From Eulemur rufifrons (lineage: Eukaryota > Chordata > Mammalia > Primates > Lemuridae): a stretch of DNA of 64,000 nt. The notes beneath the pieces were generated by a model that was not told where the DNA came from, ran no database searches, and worked only from the letters and a program-made list of their open reading frames with translations. Made by a program: the position numbers and the translations under genes. Below, one piece after another: positions 37,461 to 50,418 of the stretch. Positions within the stretch are counted from its first letter, which is position 1. Every line of letters begins with the position of its first letter. The DNA is taken from contig NC_090990.1 of assembly GCF_041146395.1 (NCBI RefSeq), positions 42,356,001-42,420,000 on the forward strand. Direction: 5' to 3'.

Positions 37461-40194
37461 ACTTTTTCCATAGCTAAATTAGCTTTAGATTCTTCGCACA
37501 TATGGTTAGTGGCTTGGCATGATAAAACAAAGAAACCGAATCGAAAGCTGTGACATCCTATCCAATCATCGGAATTTTGATCAGTTTCTCCCAGTGTGGT
37601 CCCTTTTCAGGATGCCTCAGAGAGACCTAGAGCTCTGATTTCAAGCTCTCCAGAAGGAAACTAGGAAGGAACAGATTTTTTTAGGTACCTACTCTGTATC
37701 CAATGCTTGCTCAGTGAGGTGACTTAATAATTATACTTGACAAACTTCTTTGCATCCAAAGCACCAAGTTCAGAAGGCAGCACCAGAACTTACTGCTTGC
37801 TGTGCATTTCAGAGTAGGCTACTTAGAAGTCAAGGTGAGAATGGGCCTCTGGGGTTTCTGATGCAGCAGATGTGATATTGGGAGCAAGAAGATGAGGTAA
37901 ATACTGACTTATAATAATGAACAGGGGGCAAACGGAATGTGAGAGTAGATGAAAAATTCCGAGGTCCACTAGGGCGGTCCCCTTCACAATATGGGAATCC
38001 CTTATAGGACCGTTCATCTGTTGCCTGAATACCCTTAGTGTCATAGAGCTCACTACTCTGGGGCTGTCCTTTCCTCTGAACATCAGCTCAGAAGATCTGA
38101 AATTTCTTTCTTATATTGAGTCCAGATCTCCTCTCTCCTCTCATGTAACTGTGCCTTTTCTCTTAATCATAAAACAGCCCATAAAATAATGGAAGGAAAC
38201 CAATCCATACCATCCCTAGGTCTTCTCTTCCTCAGGGTTTCATAAAAGCAACACCCCCACCCTCTTTGCAGAAAGTGCTTTCCACACACACTGCCTTGTG
38301 AGTCTCATAACGGCTCCAGGTGTCAGCCGAGGAAGGTCGTCATTTCTTTCCATTGTGCAGATGAGGAAAATGAGTCTTAGACAGTTGAAGTGATCAATGA
38401 AGATCACACCCCAAGTGAGGAAAGAAACTTGGCCGGGGCGGGGGTAGCAGTCTGATCACTGCTGTCAGTTTCCCAATCTAATCTATGTTTCATCGAAAGG
38501 AAACTGATGTCGAATCCAACTTTCCAATTTGACTATCCGCTTCCTTCCTTTTTACTACTATGCCATACTCTTAAGAATCTTTATTCCAAAGGCCAAAAAC
38601 ATTTCTGCTACAATCCCTTGATGAGTTATTACCCATAACTAGAAAGTTGTCTATGCCTAATACAACTATACAAAAGGGTTTTACACTGGGCAATTATAAG
38701 GTGAAGGATGAAAGATCTTTTTCAGCCACGAGATGATTACACGGGGGACCGAGGAGAGGGGAGAAGAAAAGCGCTTAGTGTCTCTCATGTGAAGAGGACA
38801 TGCATCGTGCCACGGTTGAGGACTGAGCTGTTGAAACAGTTGTCTGTGAAGGTCAAGTTCCACCATGGCTAGTGTTGAGGGGCACTCGTGGTAGGGTCTG
38901 ATACAGGCGCTCAAGCAGCCCTGTGAGTGCACTGCTCTCCTTGGGGTCCCACTGCGGGACTAGAATCATGTTCAAAGGCTAACAGAGTGCAAAAAGCACT
39001 AAATAATGAAAGCAGCAATGGGATGCTGAGCAGACACCTTCCTCTCTGCTCAGCAATGGGCATTTTTGACAGTCACGAGAAGCTAGGATATGTGCCTAAA
39101 GAACATGCCCAGCATTAGCAGCTGGCAGAAACAAACACCACCTGTATTTTCCCCTCTCCTTGAGATGGAAATTGGTAGTGAATTAACCAGCTCTGAGTGC
39201 TGCTGAGCGGAGGACTCACGAGTGAGAAAGACCTCAACGATCTACCTAGACAGTGATTCCATTTCTCCTTTGCTTGTTCAAATCCTGCTCATCCTTCAAG
39301 GCTTTGCTCAAGTTATACCCTCCTTCCTAAAACCCCCCTGTCTTTCCAGCCAGTTAACAAGTCCTGTCAGCAAGCATCTGTGCCATTGGCTTTCAGAGAC
39401 CCTGACACAAAAATGAACCCATGTATTTAAGATCACAAGAGAAATTAGCCCCGTGCCAAGCTTCCAGCTGGACTGACCAGGAAGAGAGATGAAATGAGTA
39501 TTTCTAGGAGTGAGTGAGATTAAGCCTAATCTTGGCTCATAGCTTCTAAGAAAGGGTGGAAAGGAGCATGGCATGACCCTGAGGACACATCTGCTAGAAG
39601 GAGGGGACATCACAGGTCTGGATTCAAATAAGCAAAAAAGAGCATCTAAATGTGTTACTGGAGAAAGAAGAACAAGAAAAGGATCATAAGCACAGCTGAG
39701 TACCCTGAGTTGATGGGCCAAGGAGGGCTAAAGCCAGGGCAAGGATGAGTTAGTACAAGGAAGGTGAGTAAAGAGAGGGAACCAGGTTTCCGTCCTTACC
39801 TTGGTCTTGGTTAATCAAAACAAAACTGTGCTCCCACAAGTTGATGCACTGATGTGGAGAGACCATTAAGAAACACAACTAGTTCTAACTTCTGCTCAGC
39901 AATCCCCTGATAGTTCACACTTGCCACGTACTGAGGGTATCTCTGCCAATGGAAGAGTGTCGATGAGCCACTAACTGAGGCCCTAGGGCAGAGGTCGAGG
40001 GATCCCATGGGCTTCCAGGCTGACAAAAATGTACACCTGCACGTGGTCCCCCCAGCCCACCCCGGGGAGAGGGTCCACCATCAAAATCAGAGATTGTAAA
40101 CCCTTAGAAGAGTGACCTTAGAGATAGTGATGATTAAAAGTGAATCCTGTCCTCTAGGAGCTCCCAGAAAAATAGGGAAAAGAAACAAGACAAT

Positions 40195-40440
40195 AGCCCA
40201 CAGCTACTGAATTCTCACTGTCCTAAGCACGAGGCTAATTCACATATTTTAGCTCATTTAGTCCTTACACAAAACTGTAAGGTAGGTGCTACCGTTAACT
40301 CCAGTTTCCAGATGAGGAAACTGAGACTTAGAGAGACTAAGTGAAGTAACAAAGCCACAAAGCTAGGAAATGGTGAAGCAGGGACTCAAGTTCAAATTGT
40401 TCTGATGCCAAAGCCTGTACTTTCAACCACTAGAAAATAC
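40195..40440 (-). repeat. MIR SINE
   Basis: 'aagcacgaggctaattcaca', 'ccagatgaggaaactgagac' and 'gccacaaagctaggaaatgg' give a clear reverse MIR, lying next to an Alu. Confidence 0.85.
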
Positions 40441-40533
40441 TGGTCCCTGATAACCACAATAAAATGTGCTAGAAGTTCAGCAGAAGTATATTCAAAAGAG
40501 CAATGTCCCTCGGAGTCAAGGAAAGCTAAAGAG

Positions 40534-40540
<7 letters not shown>

Positions 40541-40569
<29 letters not shown>

Positions 40570-40885
40570 TTGAGACAGAGTCTCACTTTGTTGCCCAGGC
40601 TAGAGTGAGTGCCGTGGCGTCAGCTTAGCTCACAGCAACCTCAGACTCCTGGGCTTAAGCGATCCTACTGCCTCAGCCTCTCAAGTAGCTGGGACTACAG
40701 GCATGCGCCACTATGCCCGGCTAATTTTTTCTATATAGATTTTTAGTTGTCCATATAATGTCTTTCTATTTTTAGTAGAGACGGGGTCTCGCTCAGGCTG
40801 ATCTCGAACTCCTGACCTTGAGCAATCCACCCGCCTCGGCCTCCCAGAGTGCTAGGATTACAGGTGTGAGCCACCGCGCCCGGCC
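40541..40885 (-). mobile_element. Alu SINE (strepsirrhine type), full length
   Basis: Dimeric Alu in reverse orientation: poly-T head, 'gagacagagtctcactttg', 'gtagctgggactacaggcat', end 'gccaccgcgcccggcc'. The right arm has the longer 'ctatatagatttttagttgt' plus 'ccatataatgtctttctatt' stretch seen in lemur-lineage Alus. A perfect 14-bp duplication taaagagagaaatt flanks it (40527-40540, 40886-40899). Relative to the copy at 50419 it lacks 6 bp (cttgct) in 'ctcgctcaggctg'. It has the same sense as DAB1. Confidence 0.95.
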
Positions 40886-41264
40886 TAAAGAGAGAAATTA
40901 ACATTTTAAATGGATCTTGAATGTCGAACCAAGGAAAAGTTCAGCATGAGTATTGGAGTGGGAGAGAAGGACGCAGAGAGTGGGTGGTGACAGAAAGGAG
41001 GGGCACCTGAGGGTCTGACGTCACCAAGGCTATTCCCAGGGAAAAGATTCAAGGGAGGAAGGTCATGGAATTGGGAGTCCAGGTGACCACAAGGCTGTCC
41101 AATAGAATGGTGACATCTCCCCAGATAATGGACAAAAGTAGGGAAGGCAACAAAAAAGAAAACAATGGGGTCAAAGAAGAAAGTGTATTTTATATTTCAA
41201 TACTTGATTACCATAATTCAGTAGTGATTTATGCACAGACTGAAGCAGACTGATTGCACAATGG

Positions 41265-41575
41265 ATCCCAGTTCATCACCTCTCCATATATTATGCCCTT
41301 CTGCAATGAAACTTTGCAGCAATTCCCACCAAGGGTAGACTTTCTTCCTCACCTCCTGAATCTGGGGCAGCCTTATGAATTGCTTTGGCTAAAGAATTGG
41401 CAGACATGATGAACCTGGGCCTCCCAGAGGCCACTGCTCTGTGACCAAGATCAGGTTGAGTCACAGAGCCCAGGGAAAAGCAAAGCCACCAGAAGCACGC
41501 AGCTGACCCTTAGATTTGTGAGCAATAACAAATGCTATTGTTTTAAGTCACTGAGTTTTGTATCACATAGCACAC
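41265..41575 (+). mobile_element. MLT1-like LTR remnant (ERVL-MaLR)
   Basis: 'ctcacctcctgaatctgggg', 'cagccttatgaattgctttg' and the end 'tattgttttaagtcactgag' resemble old MLT1 LTRs. Diverged, subfamily uncertain, no coding sequence. Confidence 0.55.
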
Positions 41576-42979
41576 ACATGCATGCATATAGGTGCGCACA
41601 CACATCTCTTTTTTTAACAAGTCTCTAACGGAATAATTCTCAAACTGAGATATGTAGGAAGTATGAAAAGAGTTTTTAGATCAAAGAAAATTGAGAAATA
41701 TTTTATATATTTATATACTCAGTATATTCGTAGTGTATATTCATATATAATATACAGTACAGTCATAATACATGTTAAGGTATTAAAGGATCTGAGAGTC
41801 TTAAAGAATCAATTTTTGGATTCACCTGTGACCATCTGGTTAGCCAATGTTCCTCGAAAGTTCAGTCTGAGGGCAGGTGCTATGTTTTTGTTACTGCTCC
41901 CGACAGAGAAGCCTCAGAAGTCGCCACGGGGCAAGTATGATGTTGATGAGACGGAGTGTAGGACCACTCTTCGCTCTTTTACCTCTATTATCTATTACAT
42001 CGCTATTGAAAGTTTTGATTTTTATAAAGAAAGTCTTCAACTGAGTGTAGTTTGAGAAGTGGACTATGTAATTGCTGTCTCCAATTTTACACTGAGACAA
42101 GGCAAGAAGTAGAACTGATCACACTCTTAAAATCCAGAAATTATAGTGGTTTTCAGACAAATAGCTGGCAAAAAGTCATTGGGCCCAAATCCTTTCCGCA
42201 CCCTTCTGTATGACATACAAATAGTTCTAGGGGTTTCTGGGTGGAAGAACTATGCTGATTCTTAATTCTGTCGGATTGTGTCCCTAATATGTTATAGTGT
42301 ACAGCCCCCCTTCAGGAAAATTAAGGAACTTTGATGACTCTGAATTCTTTTCACAGGGCCCCAGCAGGAAAGTTCGACCCAAGAGAGGAAAAAAAGAATC
42401 CCCAAATCCAAAATAACCTTGCCAAGCAAGCAAAATGTTTTGGCTTTCACCGATGCAATTCCTGATGTGGGAGGGGAGTGAACACAGGTGTGTGCTGTGT
42501 GTATTTGCATTTAGAAGGCCACCTGTCAGCTTGGTGAGCCAAGCTATGAAGACAAAAACAACACATATTTATGGAGATTGGAGGAGGAAGAGGGCAAGAA
42601 CAGTTGAACACAAAGTGCAAGAAGGGGCCAGATAAGGAGCCTTCTTTGAAAACAAAGACTCTTAGTTTGACATGATGCCTTTGGCTCCAGAAGGAAAAAG
42701 AACTTAATTGTCTAATAACAGATGAGCTTTTGGTCTAAGGGCCTTCATTTGTTTCTTTATTCTTTGTGCACTCATTCACTTGTTCATTTATTTTTTGTGC
42801 ATTCATCCGCTCACTCATTCATTTACTACTTGAGCAGCTACTCTGTGCCAGTGCTCACTGGTGATCAGGACGTGAACATGATAGGACTCCTGACCTCAAT
42901 GGACTCACAGTGCAGGAGATACGGGGTAGAAGTGACCACTCCTGGTGAGCAAGTCAATGCAACAAACATCATTAAGTGC

Positions 42980-43180
42980 CTATTAATTGCTAATGCATAC
43001 TACTGAGTGATTACTGTTATTAATCTAGTTAAACTCTTAGAACTCATTGAATTTGGTTTTCATATCGTCATTATATAGCGGAGAAGACTAAAGATTGAAT
43101 AGGGCAAAGGATTCACTCAAGATCATATAGTCAGTAATGAAGCCAGGATCTGAACCCAGATCTCCTTCACAACATGGGTT
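42980..43180 (-). repeat. MIR SINE
   Basis: 'agcggagaagactaaagatt', 'caaggattcactcaagatca', 'gaagccaggatctgaaccca' in reverse MIR order. An L2-like stretch with 'cactcattcatttactactt' precedes it (about 42750-42960). Confidence 0.65.
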
Positions 43181-44579
43181 ACTATCTCAGTCCTCAATGA
43201 CAACTATGCTGAGGCACCGACTACGTGCTAAGATTACAAACGGGCATGAGATATGATTTCAGCCAAGGTTTCTGAGGAACTCAAAGTCAATGGCTCACAT
43301 GGATACATTAAGAGACAACGACAATCCATTGCGATCATTGCAAAGAAAGGGAGGACGGTACCCAGAGGGATTATTACCCCGTTTGGGGTAAGGAAGGCTT
43401 TCCAGAGAGGGTGTATAATCACTTAGAATAGTGGACAATCCTCAGCTCAGTGATAACTATCTGCTGGAGCACTGCTTGTAACAGCAACACACGCAAATGT
43501 TCTCATGTAATCTAATTCACATCCTCTGTTAAGGCTTTTGCATAAATGTCTCTAATCCTCCAAACAAAGTTATATTACTTTCTTTTAACTTTACATTACT
43601 TTCCTTTTACAGATAACAACATAGAGGATCAGATATGCAAAAATTGCTCAGGGAACCCCAGGAAGTGGCCAGGTGATAGCTATGCCCAGATCTGACTCTC
43701 AACATCGGGCCACTTTTTCTTTGTGGCAGGGTGGGGGTGCGTGTGTGCTGATGGATGATTTCTCCAAGGACAGGCTGAGTCTCTTCCCTGGGCTCTCACA
43801 GACCTGGACCCAAGGAAGAGGGAACGAGGTGGAACCTAGACCCACAGGCCACTGGCCAGTTCCCTTCTTGTGGGAAACTTGTGGAAGTCCCACAACCCCC
43901 TGGAAGCTGCTTAACATGAACTCATTGGGTTATCTCTGGTTTATTTGTCTTCCTGAGTAAGGGGAAGGTGGTGAAGGAGCAAACAGTGTGATCATGGCAA
44001 GAATTTCAGAGCACAGAGGCACCCTAGGGCATGTGCACGTGTCAGAGAGGCAGTTCTGCAAGGGGAGCCTGGAGGGAAGGAATATCCCAGAGCGCGGAGG
44101 GATGCGGGGTATTCACCGCACCCCATGGTGGGAGGTTTGGGCAAGTGGGATCAACCTGGCAATACATACACTATTTTTTTCCTCAAGTTACGTTCAACGA
44201 TCCCTCTTGTTAGACGAGAACACTCAGGGGCAAGAAAACTTATAAAAAAAATCCCACGGGTAGAAAGAGAAGGAACTCAGATTCCAACCGCACCCACCTG
44301 TCTCTACACTGTAGCCTGAGCTTCTTACTTCCTGGTTCTCTTAGACTTTTACAACTGTTGAAAATAGCTCATGGAAAAGTTGTCAAAACCATCAGTGGTT
44401 CTAGGACTGTGAGGGAACAGCTGCCTGCTGTTCAGGCAGCCTAGATATTTTCCAAGCAAAACTTCCAGTGTGTTAAGTTCATGACTATATTGGAATCAGA
44501 AAAACAGGAATTCTCTTTAAAAGAACTACCGGTGATTTTCATAAATGCCTTCTACAGGATAGAGTCATTCATATTTCTT

Positions 44580-44915
44580 TTTTTTTTTTTTTTTTTTGTT
44601 GAGACAGAGTCTCACTTTGTTGCCCAGGCTAGAGTGAGTGCCGTGGCGTCAGCTTAGCTCACAGCAACCTCAGACTCCTGAGCTCAAGCGATCCTCCTGT
44701 CTCAGCCTCCCGAGTAGCTGGGACTACAGGCATGCGCCACCATGCCCGGCTAATTTTTTCTATACAGATTTTTAGTTGTCCATATAATGTCTTTCTATTT
44801 TTAGTAGAGACGGGGTCTCGCTCAGGCTGGTCTCGAACTCCTGACCTTGAGCGATCCACCCGCCTCGGCCTCCCAGAGTGCTAGGATTACAGGCGTGAGC
44901 CACCGGCGCCCGGCC
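44580..44915 (-). mobile_element. Alu SINE (strepsirrhine type), full length
   Basis: Nearly identical to the copy at 40541-40885, including the 6-bp shortened 'ctcgctcaggctg'. It has an extra g in 'caccggcgcccggcc'. A perfect 18-bp duplication gagtcattcatatttctt flanks it (44562-44579, 44917-44934). It has the same sense as DAB1. The apparent frame at 44659-44859 is the usual Alu reading and not a gene. Confidence 0.95.
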
Positions 44916-46489
44916 TGAGTCATTCATATTTCTTAAACGTTCCTAGAGCAGCCGTGTCGTGCCTGGCCTCCACATACCAGCCCTGAGCTTGCTTCCAGTA
45001 ACACAAGGGCCTCAGGAATCCGACAGGGGTGATGGGGAAGACGTCCTGTTAAAAGAGGCAGGGTGGGGCCTGGGGACACCGGGCAGGGCTACTCTGCTGA
45101 TGCCACTCAGAGCAGAAGTCCAGAAAGTCTCTCCAAGGACACAAAGCATGAAGCACAGTTGGGATGTTGGGGAAGGGCTGCCCAGGGAGTAGGAAGAGGG
45201 GTGACTCCCTCAGAACAGTAGCACTCAGTGGGCCTGGACAAGGAGGTAGATTAAACACGTCGGCTATGGGGGGACATTCAGGCACCTGCTATGTATTTTA
45301 AGCTAGGGAGCTCAGATGTTTTTCCCCCCTGGAGCTATTAAGCATGGAGATGGTGTGGCCAGAATAGCTAATAAATTCACAAAAACCAAGGCAGCAAATG
45401 GAGCATGTTTCCTCACATATCTCAACCTGTTAGGGACAAGTGAGGCAATTCAGGCACAAATTGAATTGTAGGGAACAGTGTCATGGGGGTTGGGCCGAAT
45501 TGAAACGCAAAGAGCAGGCCAGCGTCTTAGTGACAAAGGAGCGTGATGAGATGCAGAGGCCTTAGGGAGAAAAATTGCTTTTTCCCTGAGCAGTGCCACA
45601 CTGACTACGGTCCCCAGACTAGGGTTTTTGAAAAGGGACCTGCATTTGGTTACACTTTTCCATTAAAACTGACATGCATGGGGTTTCAGAAGTGCTATTT
45701 AGGTGGAGGATGGTGGTTTTAAGATACTGGCAGAGTGGGTTAGAGAAATGGACATAGATCAGAGAGAAGTTTCGCTAGGGAAAAAGGGAGGAGGGTGCAT
45801 GGAAGGGTGAGAATGGACCCGAAAGACTCCCAGCTTGGAGAATACAGACTCTCAAGTTTGGAAGGGACTTTAAAAGCTCCCCTGTCCGGTTCCGCACTCA
45901 TTGTCTAAATCACTCTGGTTGTTTTTCTGACAAGTGGTGTGCAAGGCTTTGCTTGCACAGCTCCCGTGGAGGTGGGCACGCTCTCTGAGGTGCCCGCTGT
46001 TCCACCCTTGAACAGCTCTGATGGTCAGGAAGGTCACTCTCACTTTGAGCTGGAATTGGCTTTCTTATAGTGCCACCCACTGGTCTCAGTTCCAGGATTT
46101 GGCTAACACAGAACAATATAATCCCTCTTCCATACAGCATCCTTTGGAATCCCACCTCACATTTATGAATTCTTTTCTCCAGGCCAAACATTTCTGGGTC
46201 CTTTAGCTGCTTCTCATGAGACAGGGTTTCAAGTGCCTTTATTAATCTTACCTTGCAACAAGCAAGCATGTCTTTATGTCTCCCAGAGTGTGGGGTCCAG
46301 AACTGATAACAATGTCCCAGGCAGAATCATTTTAGCCTCACAACAGCTCTACCAGGGACAGAGCTGGGATTCTTGAAGGCCTGGATGATGTCAAAGCCTG
46401 TTCTCTTTCCACACATTGTTGATATGAATGAGATCAATAGTGGCTAAGCACCCTTTTACATCAGCTATAGCAAAGTCATATATATCTGC

Positions 46490-46850
46490 CCCCTGCTCAA
46501 GAGCCTTCATTGGCTCCCCAGTGCTGCCTGAATTGTGTGTAGAGGTTGCTTTCTGAGTGCCAGTTGGAGGTCTTAAATAAGAGTTCTGGGCCTGGCAGTG
46601 GGTTTGGGCAATAGCACAAAACTGAGGATTTTTCATCCATTCCCAGGAGTCCCACTAGCCCCTGGGGCCGAGACGCATTGGACCTTGCTCTCCTTAATGC
46701 AGTATGCCTCCTGGGTTTGCTGCAAGCACACTGCACATGGCCTCTTCCATATGCTCTTCCCATTGGCTGAAATTACACACCCCAATGGCCCGGGCCAGCC
46801 CTTCTCCTGTCATTCCCTTGAAACTTCTCAACCAATTTAAAATTGGATGG
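46490..46850 (+). repeat. L2 LINE fragment
   Basis: 'agagccttcattggctcccc' and 'tccatatgctcttcccattg' are L2 3' phrases. Diverged. Confidence 0.5.
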
Positions 46851-47220
46851 GAAGCTCTTTTCCTAGAAAAAAAACAAAACACTGTACTCTACTTGACCAG
46901 GTATAATAAAGCCTTGGCTGGAGATCTTTGCCACGGAACACCTGAGACCTCGAGTCCCATGGACAGAGTGATTTGCACGATTCAACTCACTCCCACTCAT
47001 GGGAGCAGCTCTTGATCCAGATTGGCACACCCACCTCAGCCCTACCATTTCTGCCTTATGCCCCTGCCCTCTGGCCCACTGAGGAGTCCCCAGCATGCAG
47101 TCCCCAGCGGAGCCATACACATCGTGACATTCATTCCAGGAGAGGGGTTCCCTTCCGCAGGTTGCAGACACAATCTCAGCGTGAATACAGGCCACAGAAA
47201 CCTGGCAGCAGAGAAGAGAT

Positions 47221-47234
47221 GTACTTACACTTAC
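47221..47234 (-). other. DAB1: Tandem splice donor (GTAAGTGTAAGT)
   Basis: In DAB1 sense the exon end reads CAACCT GTAAGT GTAAGTAC. The known protein reads ...SQPVS-AVTQ, so the distal donor (cut between 47229 and 47228) is the annotated one and the first GTAAGT is translated as Val-Ser. The proximal donor (cut at 47235) has the same GTAAGT and would remove exactly those two residues in frame. Actual use of the proximal site is not shown by sequence. Confidence 0.85.
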
Positions 47235-47288
47235 AGGTTGACTTTTTGGCACATCATAAACACCTTCCTTCTTTTGGCTGGTGGGAAC
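47229..47288 (-). CDS. DAB1: DAB1 exon, residues 222-241 (Tyr232)
   Basis: 60-nt exon (20 codons, phase 0-0), peptide VPTSQKKEGVYDVPKSQPVS, acceptor CCATAG, donor AGT|GTAAGT. Tyr232 lies in YDVP, a Crk-family SH2 site. The first two residues, Val-Pro, complete the other Crk-type site (Tyr220-Gln-Val-Pro), whose Tyr-Gln is in the exon at 53900-53965. After Reelin clusters its receptors, Src-family kinases phosphorylate these tyrosines and Crk/CrkL-C3G-Rap1 signalling follows (family knowledge). The last six nucleotides are themselves a donor sequence. It is an isolated 60-nt exon between a 26-kb and a 6.6-kb intron, flanked by same-orientation Alus. Confidence 0.97.
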
Positions 47289-48719
47289 CTATGGAAAAAT
47301 CAAATTCAGCACCGTCAAAACACTCCGGTACACCACTTTTAAAGAACAAACCAACCAGACTTCAACTCCAAGCTGGCTAAGGGTACGTGAGAATGGACCC
47401 TGGGACAAGTTCAGGGGGACCTGCTCTAAGTGTGAACGCATCTGGCCAGGCTCCTTCCCTTAGGACAATCGCATGAACAGAGGTGTTGGGCATCACTTAA
47501 CAAATGTTTACAGGGGCTCCCTGTCATTGAGCTCCTCACAGAGTCACAGGACAGAAAGCTGCAGAGACTTCAGGGATTGTGTGGTGAAAAAAATAATCCT
47601 CATTTCACTAAAGACAAAAATGAAGGGAGGTGCCATGCTTTGCCCAAAGTGATTAAAACTAGTTTGTAGCTGAGCTTAAACTGCTCAATACTGAGTCTGA
47701 GATTCAGGCTATTTAAAACATAGCAAATATCAAGATCCTAGTACAAAGCACAGCTTCTGTTGGGGTCATGTATAAGCCATCTGATAATCACCAAAGATTT
47801 TCATTCAAGAATCAGGCCCACAGTGGCCTGGGAAGCATGTGGCTAGGCTCCAGAAGGTCTTGGCTGCTTTTAACATTTATCTGCACCTTCCTCCCTTCCC
47901 TTACTCATCCACCTGGTCTTCCTGGGCCACGTGCTAATGTAACACCCTGAGCAGGTCACCCAGCTCCTCCAGGCTTCACTAGTATCAGCTCTGCCTCTTG
48001 CTTATGGCGAGAATCAGATGAGAAAATAGATATTAGATAAACAAAAACTATTGGGTACAATACTGTAATGTGCTTGAATAATAACTTTTTAGTCACTGAT
48101 ACATTATATAAATATGTATATGAACACATTTTATGATACTAACCATAGTGGATACATTGAATACTTTTCTAATGAGTCAACCAAAGGCTTTTTGCACTGA
48201 AATATTCTAGATTGGAAGAACTCCTTAGTTGTTCCTTCCCCAGCAACTGTCACAGCTTAGCTCACACCTCCACTGCAGGGACCAGCCAGCAGTGGTTTTA
48301 TAACAGTCTGATGACATGTCTTTCTTTCCATCAGATTGGGAGCTCCTTAAGAGCAGGCATAGTGCCTAACACCCTGTAGGCACTGAGTAAATGTCTCAGT
48401 GTAATGTACCATAAAGGAATGTTGGGAACAATAAAGAAAAAGAAAAAGTGCATGTTAGGTTTGGAGCTTCTAACCATACCGTTCTTCTATGAGAAGCAAG
48501 AATTTGAGCATATCCTTTGAGTTCCTGTTATTTTCATTCTCGTTTAACTTTAAATCCTTATAATAATCCTAAGAAGTTGTTCCTGGCTCTCCATTTTAAA
48601 TAGTAGAAAGTGAGGCTCAGAGATTTCAGAGACTTTGCCCAGAGTTTCAAAGCTGGTAAGTGATCAGGTTCAAACTTAGCTCTTTCTGGCTAACAAACAA
48701 GACGTTTATCATTAGCAGC

Positions 48720-48960
48720 ATAAGCTAACCTTGACCGGGTACTTTCTATGTGCTAGGCTTTGTTCTAAACAATTGTGTTTTACATATATTCTCATGCAAT
48801 CCCCAGGACAGCCCTAACAGGTAAGAACCACAATTGTCCTCATGTTGCAGAGGAGAAAAATGAAGCTTGGAGAGGGGCCTGAAGTGAGTGGGAAAACCAC
48901 AAATTTGGGCCTGGGACAGTTTGCCATTTGACTGCTACACTATACAGAGAGCTGTTTCAG
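48720..48960 (-). repeat. MIR SINE
   Basis: 'tactttctatgtgctaggct', 'tctcatgcaatccccaggac' and 'gcagaggagaaaaatgaagc' in reverse MIR order. A second partial MIR precedes it at about 48530-48700 ('gaggctcagagatttcagag'). Confidence 0.75.
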
Positions 48961-49939
48961 GTGTGACTTTTTCTTTGACATCACATCCTATATTCCCAGA
49001 AGCAGGCACACTCTTGCAGAAAACAGGACTATGAGTTGCTCTTGCAAGCCTCAGTGTGCAGGTAGCCAGTGAAGAATGTCATTTCTTTGCTCCTGATAAC
49101 CAAGCTCCATCTAAAAGGAATCTGAGAATGCCGGCAGAGTCCTTTGTAATGAGGACCGATAAATTCCCAGCCCTTACTTTTGTTTTTACTAGCTCACTCT
49201 TTACTGAGCAAAATGAAGAGCATTCTGTTCCCCGTAATTCACTGCTCACTACGGGCACTTAGCACAGTTGAACCGCAGCTGCCTCAATTATCCCCACCAA
49301 TGCAGGAGGAGCGCTGGAATGGATAAACCTAAACTGTGCGTAATTGAAAACGCTTTTCTACCGGGCTCTCCCATGGGTGAGATATTAACCTGCCTGTTTG
49401 TTAAGATTTATCTCAGCTGGGACATCTTCTTGGATGCCTTGCCCAACTCTCTAGGGCCGGTTTGGAGCCTTCCTCTGTATTCTAGTAACCTCCGATGCAT
49501 CCTTTCATATAAAAAATATATAAAAAATATCTATTATGCACCGTGCACCGTGCTTTTTCTGGGACAATGATGGCGAACGAGGTGGATACGACCCCTGATT
49601 TAACAGAGCTCCTTGTCTTACTGGGGGAGATGGCAAAGTAATCAGGCTTCTTAAACAGAGTTGAAATGTGCTTTGTCTTATCATGGGAGTGATCGCACCA
49701 CATTTAGGTCTGTAGTCCCACAGCTCTAAGTTTGCTAAGGGCAGGGTGGATATTTTATTATCATTGTGCACCCATCTGTAAATATTGGTGAAAAAAAAAA
49801 ATGTCTAGTCATCAAACATTCCCTGCATGAGTGCAAAGGTCCGTGGTCCTGACGCTCATCTCTGCCTAGCTGGTTCACTCCATCTAAGCAGGCTATTTCA
49901 GTAACACAACGTTGGAAAGAAAGAAAAGTTTCTGAAAGG

Positions 49940-50150
49940 AACTGGTTCCTAATCCTGGCTCTGCCACAGGCTGTGACTGAGAGAGATCACTTTACGCTCT
50001 GAACCTCAGTTTCCTCATCTAGATGTCCTGAGCAGCTAGGCAGTGGTCTATAAAGTCCTGAGGGTGGGGACCATGCCACTGTCACTATTACATTCCCATG
50101 TGCAGGGCACATGTGAGGTGCTCTATAAATATTTAATAATTACTTTTTGA
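49940..50150 (+). repeat. MIR SINE
   Basis: 'cctaatcctggctctgccac', 'gaacctcagtttcctcatct' and 'ctataaatatttaataatta' in forward MIR order. Confidence 0.75.
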
Positions 50151-50418
50151 ATGAGCAGGCTAACAGATGCTAAATTACTCTAAAAGCTATACATTCAGTA
50201 CTGTACATACAGAAGACACTTCTATTTCAGCACCATGCTAATTAATAGTGTGGAGAGGCAGTTCAAGTGTGTGTTGGGTGACATAGTTCCAGTGACTTAT
50301 CATTTTAAACTAATGATACTTGACACATGTAGAGTGCTTAACAATGATTTTAGAATGAAGTTGGAAAATGCCCACTTTGAAAGTCAAAATCTTGTTTATG
50401 TAAGAAGCTTGTTAAGGT

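Larger units (their letters stand above)
21094..47228 (-). other. DAB1: DAB1 large intron (26 kb)
   Basis: Non-coding, largest intron in the window. Recognised: L2 (about 21470-21665, 28670-28990, 29480-30360, 35570-36115, 46490-46850), hAT MITEs (23958-24140, 24786-25045, about 31750-31905), MIR copies (about 22825-22990, 28185-28340, 30870-31120, 33625-33890, 33890-34090, 37220-37460, 38270-38430, 40195-40440, 42980-43180, 43530-43700), MLT1 LTRs (32961-33375, about 41265-41575), Alus (40541-40885, 44580-44915), a (CA)n at 29178-29204 and a GGAT/GAAT repeat at 36102-36130. Stretches 25050-26320, 26540-27180, 34420-35500 and 45300-46000 carry nothing I can name. No hidden exon was found. Confidence 0.85.

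Noticed and set aside
41690..41775. AT-rich palindrome-like stretch with 'atatataatatac'
   Set aside because: Simple AT-rich intron sequence next to an old LTR remnant; no origin, promoter or structured RNA could be supported.
44659..44859. Open frame with the phrase [12 protein letters not shown]
   Set aside because: This is the standard translation of an Alu and not a gene.
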